Part shown: positions 1 through 8,372 of the stretch, piece by piece
Layout of the letters: each line of letters begins with the position of its first letter
Position numbering within the stretch: position 1 is the first letter of the stretch
Origin: Holophagaceae bacterium UBA1801
Lineage (GTDB): Bacteria > Acidobacteriota > Holophagae > Holophagales > Holophagaceae
Direction: 5' to 3'
Assembly (NCBI GenBank): GCA_002319925.1
Contig: DCFP01000036.1
Coordinates: forward strand, 1 to 28,382
Length of the DNA stretch: 28,382 nucleotides
Translations under genes and position numbers: made by a program
The notes under the pieces: model-generated
What the model saw: the letters and a program-made list of their open reading frames with translations, nothing else
What the model was told of the DNA's origin: nothing
Database searches by the model: none

Positions 1-961
1 AGTTGGAGGCCTTGGAGATGTCCATGGAGGGGCTCGACGTCACGTGCGTATTGGATGCCGATCTCGGCGCGTAGACACCGGTGCGGAAGAACTCGTCCAG
101 CACATCGTTCTCGTTGGTGGCGAGGATCAAGCGCTTGATGGGCAACCCCATGCAGCGGGCGACGTGGCCCGCGCAGATGTTGCCGAAATTGCCCGAGGGC
201 ACCGCAAAGGAGACCTGCTGGTCGTTGCCGCGGGTCACGGCGAAGTAGCCCTTGAAGTAGTAGACCACCTGGGCCATGAGCCGGGACCAGTTGATGGAGT
301 TCACGGTGCCGATGCGGTGCTGGGCCTTGAATTCGGAATCGTTGGAGACCTCCTTCACGATGGCCTGGCAATCGTCGAACATGCCTTCGATGGCCAGGTT
401 GAAGATGTTCGGGTCCGCCAGGCTGTACATCTGCGCCCGCTGGAACGCGCTCATGCGGCCGTTGGGCGAGAGCATGAAGACGCGAATACCCTTCTTGCCC
501 CGCATGGCGTATTCCGCAGCGGAGCCCGTGTCGCCTGACGTGGCGCCGAGAATATTCAGTTCTTCGCCTGTCTTGTTCAGGGCGTACTCGAACAGGTTTC
601 CCAGCAGCTGCAGGGCGACATCCTTGAAGGCCAGGGTGGGCCCATTCGAAAGGCCCAAAATGTGGAGGCCCGGTTCCAAGGTCCTCACCGGGGTGATGTC
701 CTCGCTGCCGAAGACCTCAGCCGTGTAGGTCTTCTGGACCAGCGTCCAAAGATCCCCTTCAGCAACATCAGTAACGAATTTCCGGAAGATCTCGAAGGCC
801 AGCTCCGGATAGCTCAGCCCGCGCCAACGGGCAAGCTCCTCGGAAGACACCTGCGGATAGGACTCCGGCAGGAAAAGACCGCCGTCGGGAGCCAAGCCGC
901 CCAGCAAAGTCTGGGAGAAGGGAACCGGGCCGCAGCCCCCGCGGGTGCTGATGTTCTGCAT
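1..961 (-). CDS. thrC: Threonine synthase, N-terminal part (runs off left edge)
   Basis: Converts O-phosphohomoserine to threonine with PLP, the last step of threonine synthesis in the cytoplasm. The minus strand from ATG at 961 reads MQNISTRGGCGPVPFSQTLL and stays open to base 1, giving 320 codons of an expected 450-480; the C-terminus lies outside the window. The family N-terminus (GGLAPDGGLFLPE) is clear. The PLP lysine is in GPTLAFKDVALQLL, followed by the phosphate-binding GATSGDTGSAAEYA stretch, and later VNSINWSRLMAQVVYYF and VPSGNFGNICAGH, all typical of the fungal/E. coli-type enzyme. A GAGG lies about 8 bases before the ATG. The gene is divergent from the Lrp-type regulator at 1080, so the two may share a control region. 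The identification is secure; only the end is missing. Confidence 0.95.
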   Translation of the reverse strand, partial: MQNISTRGGCGPVPFSQTLLGGLAPDGGLFLPESYPQVSSEELARWRGLSYPELAFEIFRKFVTDVAEGDLWTLVQKTYTAEVFGSEDITPVRTLEPGLHILGLSNGPTLAFKDVALQLLGNLFEYALNKTGEELNILGATSGDTGSAAEYAMRGKKGIRVFMLSPNGRMSAFQRAQMYSLADPNIFNLAIEGMFDDCQAIVKEVSNDSEFKAQHRIGTVNSINWSRLMAQVVYYFKGYFAVTRGNDQQVSFAVPSGNFGNICAGHVARCMGLPIKRLILATNENDVLDEFFRTGVYAPRSASNTHVTSSPSMDISKASN

Positions 962-1079
962 GGATGTGACCTCAAGTGTTTGAAGACCTAAGTCTATCGA
1001 TCCATTGGCGCGGCGCAGCCTGCCATAAGGATCGAAGTTGGGCAGGATCCTGGCCACTTTGGTCGGTGGACCTGCCAAA

Positions 1080-1553
1080 ATGTCAACTTCACCGATCAAA
1101 GCCATGAACGCCACTTCCCTGGACCCCATCGACCGCAAGATCCTCGAGGAACTCCTCGCCGATGCGCGGATTCCCATTTCCACTCTGGCCGAGCGGGTCC
1201 ATTTATCGCGCCATGCGGTGCGCCACCGCATCGATCGCCTCGAGGCGCAGAAGATCATCGCGGGCTACACCATCCACCTGGGGAATGTCAGCAAGCCCAA
1301 GACCCGCGCCATCATCCGCGTCTACCGCAAGGATCGCATGCGCGGCACCGATGTCACCGATGCCATCGCGAGGATTCCGGAGGTCACCTCCTGCTTCGTG
1401 GTGAGCGGCGACTCCGATCTGATCCTGCACATCGAAGCGGAATCCCAGGATCGGGTGAACGCCATCTGGTCCCAGCTTTCCGCGCTACCGGGCGTGGCTG
1501 ACACGAACACAGCCTTCGTCCTGTCTGCGGTCATCGATCGCCGCCGGAGCTAG
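1080..1553 (+). CDS. Lrp/AsnC-family transcriptional regulator
   Basis: A 157-residue feast/famine regulator. The N-terminal winged helix-turn-helix covers about residues 13-60 (LDPIDRKILEELLADARIPI, then LSRHAVRHRIDRLEAQKIIA). The ligand-binding RAM domain covers about 70-150 (RAIIRVYRKDR, TSCFVVSGDSDLILHIEA). The frame is open from 1038, but ATG 1080 is preferred because a GGTGGA lies about 9 bases upstream; ATG 1104 has no recognisable ribosome site. The stop is only 5 bases before the flavoprotein gene at 1559, so the two are very likely co-transcribed. thrC lies divergent on the other side, so threonine or a related amino acid could be the effector, but that is inference. Target genes cannot be read from sequence. 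Confidence 0.9.
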   Translation: MSTSPIKAMNATSLDPIDRKILEELLADARIPISTLAERVHLSRHAVRHRIDRLEAQKIIAGYTIHLGNVSKPKTRAIIRVYRKDRMRGTDVTDAIARIPEVTSCFVVSGDSDLILHIEAESQDRVNAIWSQLSALPGVADTNTAFVLSAVIDRRRS

Positions 1554-1558
1554 GTGGG

Positions 1559-2683
1559 ATGCCCATCCATGACTGTCTGATCATCGGCGCGGGGCCCGCG
1601 GGCGCCACGGCCGCCTATCATCTGGCACGCCTCGGCCGCCGCGTCCTGCTCATCGAAAAGGCCCCACTCCCGCGCGTGAAACCCTGCGGCGGCGGTGTAT
1701 CACCAGAGGTTTCCCGATGGCTGCCCTTTGATCTTGCGCCTGCCGCCTCCACCCAGGTGACGCGATTGCGCTTCACCTGGGAGATGGGATCCCCCGTGGA
1801 AGGGGACTTCGGGACGCGCGAACCGATATGGATGGTGCGCCGGGAGCGCTTCGATCAGCTCATCGTGGATCAAGCCGTGGCACTGGGGGCGGAGTTGAAG
1901 GACGCCAATGCGGCCACCGGTTTTCGCTGGGCGAATCATCGCTGGATCGTTGAGACGCCCATGGGTGACTTTGAGGGGAAATACGTGATCGCCGCCGATG
2001 GAGCCTTAGGGAAAACAGCGAAGATGCTGGGATTCCCGGCCATGAAGCACACTCTGGCCGGAGCCCTGGAGGGCGAGGCCCATTGCGAAATGAAGGACAG
2101 CCACACCGCTCACCTGGACTTTGGAACCATTCCGAACGGCTATCTCTGGGCCTTTCCGAAAGCCGATGGCTGGTCCATGGGGGCAGGCATATTCCGCGGT
2201 AGACAGAAGCGCAATCTCCACGAGGCGCTGGAAGTCTATGCACCGACCTTCGGCATCATTCCCAGCGGAATGTCCATCGCTGGCCATCCCATCAAATTGT
2301 GGGACGGCGATCAGGTCCTGCACACGCAGAACGCACTGATCGCTGGCGAGGCCGCCTGTCTGGCGGACCCCTTCACGGCAGAGGGTATCCGGCCTTCGAT
2401 CTTCTCCGGCTTCGTCGCGGCCCACAGCGTGCATGACGCCCTGTCGGGAAAGGACAGAGCCTTGGAATCCTACACGCGGCGTATTCACGAAGAGTGGGGT
2501 TCCGAGATGCGCTGGGCACGCCGCGTAGCCAAGCTCTTCTACAGCATGCCCGCGGTGGCCTACCGCTTCGTAGTCCGGGAATCAGGCGCAATCCACCGCA
2601 TGGGTCAACTCCTGTGCGGCGAAGCCCGCTATTCCGAAGTCGCCCAGCACGCCATCGCTCGCATCCTTGCAGGGAGCAGTTGA
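1559..2683 (+). CDS. Geranylgeranyl-reductase-family FAD oxidoreductase
   Basis: A 374-residue flavoprotein of the geranylgeranyl reductase / FixC-like group. Its members reduce isoprenoid double bonds or carry out related FAD-dependent steps. The N-terminus has the FAD Rossmann motif IIGAGPAGATAAYHLARLG (residues 8-26), an acidic strand end (LLIEKAPLPR) and the KPCGGGVS loop characteristic of this group. A second FAD-contacting motif is ALIAGEAACLADPFTAEGIR at about residues 260-280. There is no signal peptide or membrane segment. The start is ATG 1559, with GGAG in the last codons of the preceding regulator gene 5 bases away, so translation is probably coupled. The substrate is unknown: an isoprenoid quinone or membrane-lipid side chain is the usual guess for this family. 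A halogenase-like monooxygenase is less likely. Confidence 0.85.
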   Translation: MPIHDCLIIGAGPAGATAAYHLARLGRRVLLIEKAPLPRVKPCGGGVSPEVSRWLPFDLAPAASTQVTRLRFTWEMGSPVEGDFGTREPIWMVRRERFDQLIVDQAVALGAELKDANAATGFRWANHRWIVETPMGDFEGKYVIAADGALGKTAKMLGFPAMKHTLAGALEGEAHCEMKDSHTAHLDFGTIPNGYLWAFPKADGWSMGAGIFRGRQKRNLHEALEVYAPTFGIIPSGMSIAGHPIKLWDGDQVLHTQNALIAGEAACLADPFTAEGIRPSIFSGFVAAHSVHDALSGKDRALESYTRRIHEEWGSEMRWARRVAKLFYSMPAVAYRFVVRESGAIHRMGQLLCGEARYSEVAQHAIARILAGSS

Positions 2684-2748
2684 AGTCGGGCGGCGCCTGC
2701 GGCACCTCCTTTTCTTTTCCTGCTCCCTGAACGCTGCTCCTTGCTCCC

Positions 2749-4041
2749 TCAGCCACGCTGCTCCATCGGCACATATCCCCGCATCTCGGAACCTGTGTAG
2801 ATCTGCCTCGGGCGCGAGATCTTCTGCTCGGGGTCGCCCACCATCTCCATCCAGTGGGCCACCCAGCCGCAGGTGCGGGGCACGGCGAACATCACGGTGA
2901 ACATGGAGGCGGGCAGGTTCATGGCACGGTAGATGAGACCCGAGTAGAAGTCCACGTTGGGGTAGAGCTTGCGTGAGATGAAGTAGTCGTCCTGGAGAGC
3001 GATGCGCTCCAATTCCAGAGCTACGTCCAGCAAGGGGTTCCGGCCCGTCACCTGGAAGACCTCTTCGGCGGTCTGCTTGATGATGCGGCAACGGGGGTCG
3101 TAGTTCTTGTAGATCCGGTGCCCGAAGCCCATGAGCCGCTCCCCCTCGCCGTTCTTTACCTTGGCGAGGAACGCGGGCACGTTCTCGGGCCTGCCGATCT
3201 GCTCCAGCATCCGCAGCACGGCCTCGTTGGCCGCGCCATGCAACGGTCCGTAGAGGGCCGCGGCGGCGCCCGCCAGCGCGGAATAAGGGTCCGCCTGGGA
3301 GGAACCGATGACCCGCATGGCGTTGGTGCCGCAATTCTGCTCGTGGTCCGCGTGGAGGATCCAGAGGATGTTGAGCGCCCGCTCCAGCACGGGGTTGGGC
3401 ACGTATTCCACCTCCGTCATGCGGAACATCATCTTCAGGAAATTGCCGATGAAACTGAGGCCGTCATCGGGATAGATGAAGGGCCAGCCCTGGTTGTGCC
3501 GGTAGGTGAAGGCCGCGATGGTGGCCGCCTTGGCGATCATGCGCTCCACCTGCAGGCGCCGGTTGACGGGATCCGTGACTTGCCGCGCGTCGGGATAGAG
3601 CGTCGACAGCGAGGCGATGGCGCTGATGAAGACGCTCATGGGATGGGCATTGAAGCGGAAGGTCTCGATGAGGTGCTGGATGTTGGTGTGCAGCAGGCTG
3701 TGGCGACTGATGTCGTGCTGCCACCTCGCCAGATGATCCGCCGTGGGCAGCTCGCCGAAGATCACGAGGTACGCCGTCTCCAGGTAGGTGCTCTTCGCGG
3801 CCAGTTGTTCGATGGGGTACCCGCGGTACCGCAAGATGCCTTTCTCACCGTCGATGTAGGTGATGGAACTGCGAGAAGAAGCCGTGTTCGTGAGTCCCGG
3901 ATCGAAGCTCATCAGGCCGAAGTCTTCGTCTCCCGTCTTGATGCGGCGCAGGTCCATGGCCTTCACGGTGCCCTGCACGATAGGCAGCTCGTAGCTCGCT
4001 CCGGTACGGTTGTCGATGACGGTAAGGGTGTCGCTGGACAT
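2749..4041 (-). CDS. gltA: Citrate synthase (type II)
   Basis: Condenses acetyl-CoA and oxaloacetate to citrate, the entry step of the TCA cycle. The 430-residue length and the N-terminal beta-rich extension (DNRTGASYELPIVQGTV) match the hexameric NADH-sensitive E. coli type. All key residues are present: LHADHEQN (His230, His233), LYGPLHGAANEA (catalytic His268), MGFGHRIYKNYDPR (His308) and PNVDFYSG (catalytic Asp364). The frame is open 11 codons further upstream, but ATG 4041 is chosen because AAAGGGGG lies 7 bases before it. It stands alone: it converges with the flavoprotein gene across 65 bases and is divergent from the zinc-ribbon membrane protein at 4304. Some anaerobes use Re-citrate synthase instead; this is the ordinary Si type. 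Confidence 0.97.
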   Translation of the reverse strand: MSSDTLTVIDNRTGASYELPIVQGTVKAMDLRRIKTGDEDFGLMSFDPGLTNTASSRSSITYIDGEKGILRYRGYPIEQLAAKSTYLETAYLVIFGELPTADHLARWQHDISRHSLLHTNIQHLIETFRFNAHPMSVFISAIASLSTLYPDARQVTDPVNRRLQVERMIAKAATIAAFTYRHNQGWPFIYPDDGLSFIGNFLKMMFRMTEVEYVPNPVLERALNILWILHADHEQNCGTNAMRVIGSSQADPYSALAGAAAALYGPLHGAANEAVLRMLEQIGRPENVPAFLAKVKNGEGERLMGFGHRIYKNYDPRCRIIKQTAEEVFQVTGRNPLLDVALELERIALQDDYFISRKLYPNVDFYSGLIYRAMNLPASMFTVMFAVPRTCGWVAHWMEMVGDPEQKISRPRQIYTGSEMRGYVPMEQRG

Positions 4042-4062
4042 GGCCTGTCCCCCTTTGAAGGG

Positions 4063-4080
4063 CCATCGATGCACCGATGG
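4063..4080. repeat. Short inverted repeat upstream of gltA
   Basis: CCATCG and CGATGG face each other with six bases between, 21 bases upstream of the gltA start. The spacing and position would suit an operator or a small leader hairpin. It is only 6+6 bases, so chance is a real alternative. Confidence 0.25.
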
Positions 4081-4280
4081 TGGGAACGTGGCGTCCCGAT
4101 GGCGGCTGCGTTATGGCTCTGGGCTTACTGCGCCACCTGGTGTGGATGGAACGCGATCCAGAGTATTGCTCCCGAGAATGACAGACCTCTTCCTGACGTC
4201 AAGAAATCTGATGAACCTGTGGGGTGGAGTTGTGCAGAAAGCCCAGAAGGGGCGGCCTTTCGCAAGATGGTTTAATTTTT

Positions 4281-4286
4281 TATAAT
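4281..4286 (+). promoter_or_regulatory. Candidate -10 box for the 4304 gene
   Basis: A perfect TATAAT sits in an AT-rich run (TTTAATTTTTTATAATG) that stands out in this GC-rich DNA, 17 bases before the ATG at 4304. Transcription would begin about 4292-4294, leaving a leader of roughly ten bases that still carries the GGAG ribosome site at 4295-4298. The -35 region is not convincing (TTTCGC near 4258-4263), so an activator may be needed or this may be fortuitous. Confidence 0.4.
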
Positions 4287-4303
4287 GATCGTTCGGAGTC
4301 ATC

Positions 4304-5470
4304 ATGATCGATATGGGATACCGCTGCCGCGATTGCGGCGTCTCAAGCATGCAGGCATCGGAATGCCCTGCATGTCACGGACGGAATGTCGGCATCTGGT
4401 CCGGGGAACTGGGGCGGTATCTCTTGGAATCCGAGGCGGCTCAGATCCAGGAAATTCAGAAAAAGGATGCGGCTGCACTGCGTGCCGGTGTGCCTATTTA
4501 TCGTGTTGAGAAACCCAGTCCCGGTCATCTGCAGCGGGTGTGGGATTGTGTCGAGGCACGCATGGATGCGGGCTTCCGGATCCTGGAACTGCTTTGGGTC
4601 CGGCCGCGCAAGGTCGATGTTCCGGAACCTCCCGTTCTGCGCAATCCTTTCAACTACCGAGCGCTTTACTGCGCTCTTTTTGGGTTTCCATTCCTGGCCC
4701 TCGGCTGCCTTGCCATCTATCTGGATATCCAGAGTTCCGAAACACATGGGGTTGGGGTCATACACGGCTCCCCGTGGATCATGGCGATCACGATGATGAT
4801 GGTGGTCGCCTCTATCTGCCTTATTCCGGCAGCAGGGATTTTTTTCTATCAAGGTCGCCGCTTGGACCGTGCTCTCGCCAGCTACCAAGCTGGCGATATC
4901 CTCGTGAAGTGGCGGCTTCCCGCTGCGGAATGGGAGAAATGGGTCAAGCAGCGCATGGCTCCGCGATATACCGCCGCCAACGCCTTGTTCCTCGTGCTCA
5001 CTGCTGGGGGCCTTATTTATGGCGGGTACGAGTATTCAGATGCGTGGGGACCTCGTGCGACCCACGATCTCATTTTCTTCAGTGGGTTAGGATTTGGTCT
5101 TGCCTTGCCATCTGCCCTTGCGATCCGCATATGGACGCGCCGTTGCACATACCGCATGCTGCAAACAGGGGGCTCCATCTTCCTAAGTAACACCTCTGTC
5201 TATTGTGGAGGCGAATCACTCTATTGGAACAGTCTCTGTTACACACTGCGCGGCTCCTACATCGCCTACAGCGACCTCCCGAATCTGGCCATCACCGTGG
5301 ATTTTTCCATAGGTGCTGCAGCAGGATTGCTCCAGGTCGCCGCCGCCAGCGTTGGAAGGTTCTATTCGCCCGGGTCCGGCCGGACCGTCATGAGACTCCC
5401 CTTTTTAAAGGAACAAATTCAACAAATCCTGGATGCGGCAGGGAAATTGAACAATCAGGTTTCTAACTAA
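4304..5470 (+). CDS. Zinc-ribbon multi-pass membrane protein, unknown function
   Basis: A 388-residue protein that I do not recognise as a named family. The N-terminus is a short zinc ribbon with four cysteines in CxxC-x9-CxxC spacing (Cys8, 11, 21, 24). A polar stretch of about 90 residues follows, then several hydrophobic segments: about 124-144 (ALFGFPFLALGCLAIYL), 158-183 (IMAITMMMVVASICLIPAAG), 222-240 and 255-275. A further weakly hydrophobic region lies near 335-355. It would sit in the cytoplasmic membrane with the ribbon probably inside. The start ATG 4304 has GGAG five bases upstream. A candidate -10 box lies just before it. Its stop overlaps the stop of the convergent M24 peptidase gene by three bases. 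Function is unknown; a stress or envelope role would be pure guesswork. Confidence 0.7.
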   Translation: MIDMGYRCRDCGVSSMQASECPACHGRNVGIWSGELGRYLLESEAAQIQEIQKKDAAALRAGVPIYRVEKPSPGHLQRVWDCVEARMDAGFRILELLWVRPRKVDVPEPPVLRNPFNYRALYCALFGFPFLALGCLAIYLDIQSSETHGVGVIHGSPWIMAITMMMVVASICLIPAAGIFFYQGRRLDRALASYQAGDILVKWRLPAAEWEKWVKQRMAPRYTAANALFLVLTAGGLIYGGYEYSDAWGPRATHDLIFFSGLGFGLALPSALAIRIWTRRCTYRMLQTGGSIFLSNTSVYCGGESLYWNSLCYTLRGSYIAYSDLPNLAITVDFSIGAAAGLLQVAAASVGRFYSPGSGRTVMRLPFLKEQIQQILDAAGKLNNQVSN

Positions 5471-6693
5471 ATCACCACGATCTGATCGTTGTCCTCCGTG
5501 AGGTTCAGTCCACCGCCCGAGGTGACCTGGAAGGTGTTCTCCACGCCCACCATGCCGATGCCCACGAGGGCCTTCTTCGGTTCTACGGCCAGGACCATGT
5601 TCTCTTCCAGGGGTTCATCCGATTTCCGGGCGATGACGGGACCTTCGTTGATGACCATGCCCACACCATGACCCAGGAACTTCACCTGGTTGCCGCCGAA
5701 GCCCATGAAATCAGTCTCGAAGGCATTGGGCTTTATGATTGTTTCTATGACGTCTTCGTAAATCTGAGATGGAATGGCACCCGGCTTCAGCCGCTCCCGG
5801 ACGGCGTGCTGCACGTCGAGGCAGATGCGATGGGCGTGTTGCACGGATTCGTCAGGCTGGCCCAGGGAAAATACCCGGGTCTTGTCCACGTAGTATTCGT
5901 CGCAGGGAAACAGCATATCGACGAACACCAGATCGCCGCGCTTGAGGGTCCGGTCGCTGCCGCCGCAGGGACAGGCGGGTGATTTGCCGGGAATGCCATC
6001 AGGCCCGTCGAAGGCCGATGGGCTGTTGGAACTATCGCCGAAACAGACCGTCCCCATGAAGCACTCGCCGCTGTTGAAGGCCAGCCGGGACAGACAGTTC
6101 TTCCCGAGCATGGCGGTCTCGTGGAAAAGTTTCAGTGCCAGTTCCCATTCGGAAATGCCCGGTACCAGCAGTTCAGGGATGAGGGCCGTGACCGTGCGCG
6201 AGATCTCGCCCGCCTGCTTGAGTTTGCCGATTTCGTAGGGCGACTTGACCGCACGGATCCGCCGCAATTCGTGCCCGATATCCGCGAATCGTGCGTTCAC
6301 AAAATTCTTCTTCAACAGTTTGAAGTAGCTGAGCGTGGTGGCGAATTCGTCGATGCCCAGCATGCTGAAAGGCAGGGAGCGCTTCTGCAGGGCGGCCAGG
6401 ATCTCCTTGAAGGAGGTGAAGGGCACGATGTTCTTGATGGGCGATTCCCGCCGCGCGCGCTCGAAACTGCGGCGCACGAAAAGGGCGGGTTCTCCTTCGG
6501 AAGGTACGAAGAGCACACCGCTAGGAATGGTGCCGGTGTAGTAGAGGAGGTCCACGGGTTCGAAGATGAGGGCGCCGTGGAGCGCCACCTCCAGCATGCG
6601 GGCTTGCAGGCGGTGCAGACGATCGTCGATCTCGGATTCCGGAATGAAAGAATGACCGGGAATTTCCTGAACATAACTGGCGGTGTTATCCAA
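5467..6693 (-). CDS. M24-family Xaa-Pro peptidase (creatinase/aminopeptidase fold)
   Basis: A 408-residue metallopeptidase of the Xaa-Pro dipeptidase/aminopeptidase type. The N-terminal creatinase-like domain covers about 1-170 (EIDDRLHRLQARMLEVALHG, DLLYYTGT). The pita-bread catalytic domain follows. All five metal ligands are visible: Asp259 (LVFVDM), Asp270 (YYVDKTR), His342 (FLGHGVGM), Glu371 (LAVEPKK) and Glu385 (GVENTFQV). An unusual CPCGG loop lies near residue 240, just before the first ligand. The frame is open to ATG 6822, which would overlap the AraC gene; ATG 6741 has only a weak site. I choose TTG 6693 because AAGGAG sits 8 bases upstream and conserved-looking sequence begins right after it. 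That leaves a 95-base divergent region shared with the AraC regulator, which may control it. Confidence 0.85.
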   Translation of the reverse strand: MDNTASYVQEIPGHSFIPESEIDDRLHRLQARMLEVALHGALIFEPVDLLYYTGTIPSGVLFVPSEGEPALFVRRSFERARRESPIKNIVPFTSFKEILAALQKRSLPFSMLGIDEFATTLSYFKLLKKNFVNARFADIGHELRRIRAVKSPYEIGKLKQAGEISRTVTALIPELLVPGISEWELALKLFHETAMLGKNCLSRLAFNSGECFMGTVCFGDSSNSPSAFDGPDGIPGKSPACPCGGSDRTLKRGDLVFVDMLFPCDEYYVDKTRVFSLGQPDESVQHAHRICLDVQHAVRERLKPGAIPSQIYEDVIETIIKPNAFETDFMGFGGNQVKFLGHGVGMVINEGPVIARKSDEPLEENMVLAVEPKKALVGIGMVGVENTFQVTSGGGLNLTEDNDQIVVI

Positions 6694-6701
6694 TGGAACG
6701 G

Positions 6702-6707
6702 CTCCTT
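6702..6707 (-). promoter_or_regulatory. Ribosome binding site that decides a TTG start for the M24 gene
   Basis: On the minus strand AAGGAG occurs 8 bases before the TTG at 6693-6691. The two in-frame ATG codons further upstream (6822 and 6741) lack a comparable site, so this element argues for the shorter 408-residue protein. Confidence 0.65.
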
Positions 6708-6788
6708 CGGGATGGGCATAAACCAGACGCTGTGGGACCATGCATTCCGATCTTGCCCCAGAATCGGCAGAGCTCCAAAGAATCACCC

Positions 6789-7688
6789 ATGAACCGGTAT
6801 TTTCAGCGCTTCGAGAATCCACATCACCCCAACTTCAAATTGCCCTTGGGATTCGCCGAGGGCCGTGATGCCGCGGAAGCCTTGGTCCTTCCATGTCTCA
6901 AGCTGCTCATTCTTGCCGAGGGTTCCATTGCGATTCGGCGTGGTGAGGCTCGAAGCCTCGTTTCTGCGCCGTCCTTGATCTGGTTGGATGACGATGCGGA
7001 TATCCAATCTGAAGGTTCACGAGAATTCTCGGCGGTTCTCTTTCTTCCGGAGATGGTGAACGATGCGCTGACCATCGAGTCCCTGCGCACGGGTTCATTG
7101 AAAGGCCTGCCCCTCTCCAGTCAACTGGATCTCTTTTGGGTCGAACCCTTTCTGCGCCGCGGAAGTCCGGTGGCCGTGCCCCTTTCCCCAACCATGGAGC
7201 AGGCGATCCGCCAGCGGCTGACGCGACTGAGGCGCGAAATTGGAGAGCTGCGAGCGCCCTATTGGCCCTGCCGAACGCGCTCGGAGCTCATCGAACTGCT
7301 CTTCCTGGCGGGCCACATTTTCACTGGGCAGAGGGAGTCGCCGGTGCGCGAGGGCCAGCTCCCACCGCTGGTGGAGCAGGTTCTGCTCGCATTGCAGACC
7401 CGCTACCCCGAGCCATTGACCATCGATTCCTTGGCCAAGGAATTCGCCACCAACCGGACGACGCTGCAGGCGCAGTTCTCAAAAGCCATGGGAAGGACGC
7501 TCGCCGCCTATCTCCGCGAGCTCCGTTTGTTCACCGCCAAGACGCTGCTGACGGAAACTACTTTGCCCATCGACCGCATCGCCGAGCGGGTGGGCTACAC
7601 GGACCCCAGCCACTTCTCACGGGTGTTCAAGGAGGCGATCCATTTCACGCCCGCGGCATTCCGGCGCGAGTTCCGCGCCCAACGTTGA
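6789..7688 (+). CDS. AraC-family transcriptional regulator
   Basis: A 299-residue regulator. The C-terminal 95 residues are a clear AraC/XylS double helix-turn-helix: LTIDSLAKEFATNRTTLQAQ, then GRTLAAYLRELRLFTAKTLL, then IDRIAERVGYTDPSHFSRVF and the closing FTPAAFRREFR. The N-terminal two thirds are presumably effector-binding and match no family I can name. The start ATG 6789 (MNRYFQRFENPHHPNFKLP) is the last candidate before the obvious coding region; its ribosome site is weak. It lies divergent from the M24 peptidase and 87 bases upstream of the isochorismatase-family gene, so it may control either or both. The inducer is unknown. Confidence 0.9.
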   Translation: MNRYFQRFENPHHPNFKLPLGFAEGRDAAEALVLPCLKLLILAEGSIAIRRGEARSLVSAPSLIWLDDDADIQSEGSREFSAVLFLPEMVNDALTIESLRTGSLKGLPLSSQLDLFWVEPFLRRGSPVAVPLSPTMEQAIRQRLTRLRREIGELRAPYWPCRTRSELIELLFLAGHIFTGQRESPVREGQLPPLVEQVLLALQTRYPEPLTIDSLAKEFATNRTTLQAQFSKAMGRTLAAYLRELRLFTAKTLLTETTLPIDRIAERVGYTDPSHFSRVFKEAIHFTPAAFRREFRAQR

Positions 7689-7775
7689 GGATTGCCGATC
7701 GGCCAGTTTTTTTTGCCGGATGTCCCTGTCCGAAGAGGTGCTGTGGAGCTACCTTTGGAGCATTCGGAGGCGAAC

Positions 7776-8333
7776 ATGAGCGAAGACATGAAGAGCGCAG
7801 AAGCCCTGGTGCTGGTGGATATCCAGAACGACTACTTCCCGGGAGGAGCCTACGAAGTGCCGGGAAGCCCTGCGGTGGCAGAGGTTGCCGCCTCCCTGCT
7901 CACCAGCTTCCGCAGGCAGAACAAACCCGTGGTTCATGTCCAGCACATCGCCATCCGTCCGGGTTCCACCTTCTTCCTGCCAAATACAACTGGCGCCGAA
8001 ATCCACGTGAAGGTGTTCCCTGCCAAGGGCGAGCCCGTGGTCGTGAAGCACTTCCCCAACTCCTTCCGTGAGACCGAACTCCTCGAAACGCTGCGGAGCG
8101 TTGGAGCCAAGCGGCTCGTCATCGCAGGCATGATGACCCACATGTGCATCGACGCCACCACGCGCGCGGCCTGCGATCTGGGATTTGAGTGCACCGTGAT
8201 TTCCGATGCCTGCGCGGCCCCTGCGCAGACGTACGGCGGTCTCCAGGTTCCGCCGGAACACGTCCATGCAGCCTTCCTTGCCGCACTGAATGGCTCTTAT
8301 GGGAAAGTCGTCGAGGCTCAAGAACGGCTCTGA
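7776..8333 (+). CDS. Isochorismatase-family cysteine hydrolase
   Basis: A 185-residue single-domain amidohydrolase of the isochorismatase/nicotinamidase superfamily. The catalytic triad is visible: Asp15 in LVDIQNDYFPGG, Lys91 in VVKHFPNSF and nucleophilic Cys124 in GMMTHMCIDATTR, followed by the usual ISDACAAP strand. ATG 7776 is chosen although the frame is open from 7692, because GGAGG lies 5 bases upstream (7766-7770). It probably follows the AraC gene in the same transcript or is its target. The His/Asp metal site expected of nicotinamidase PncA (after the DYFPGG segment) is not clearly present. A generic amide or imide hydrolase is therefore safer than a specific name. Confidence 0.9.
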   Translation: MSEDMKSAEALVLVDIQNDYFPGGAYEVPGSPAVAEVAASLLTSFRRQNKPVVHVQHIAIRPGSTFFLPNTTGAEIHVKVFPAKGEPVVVKHFPNSFRETELLETLRSVGAKRLVIAGMMTHMCIDATTRAACDLGFECTVISDACAAPAQTYGGLQVPPEHVHAAFLAALNGSYGKVVEAQERL

Positions 8334-8372
8334 TTACCTTGCCTTCCGGTTCATGGACGGCCGTCACCGCAT

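Noticed and set aside
2684..2748. Rho-independent terminator between the flavoprotein gene and gltA
   Set aside because: T-rich runs are present but no stable stem precedes them; only direct GCTCC repeats are seen.
3118..4275. 385-codon plus-strand frame opposite gltA
   Set aside because: An antisense shadow of a GC-rich gene; composition (Gly/Asp/Val/His-rich) and lack of motifs show it is not coding.
7136..8071. 311-codon plus-strand frame overlapping the AraC and isochorismatase-family genes
   Set aside because: It runs across two well-supported genes in another frame and has no domain.
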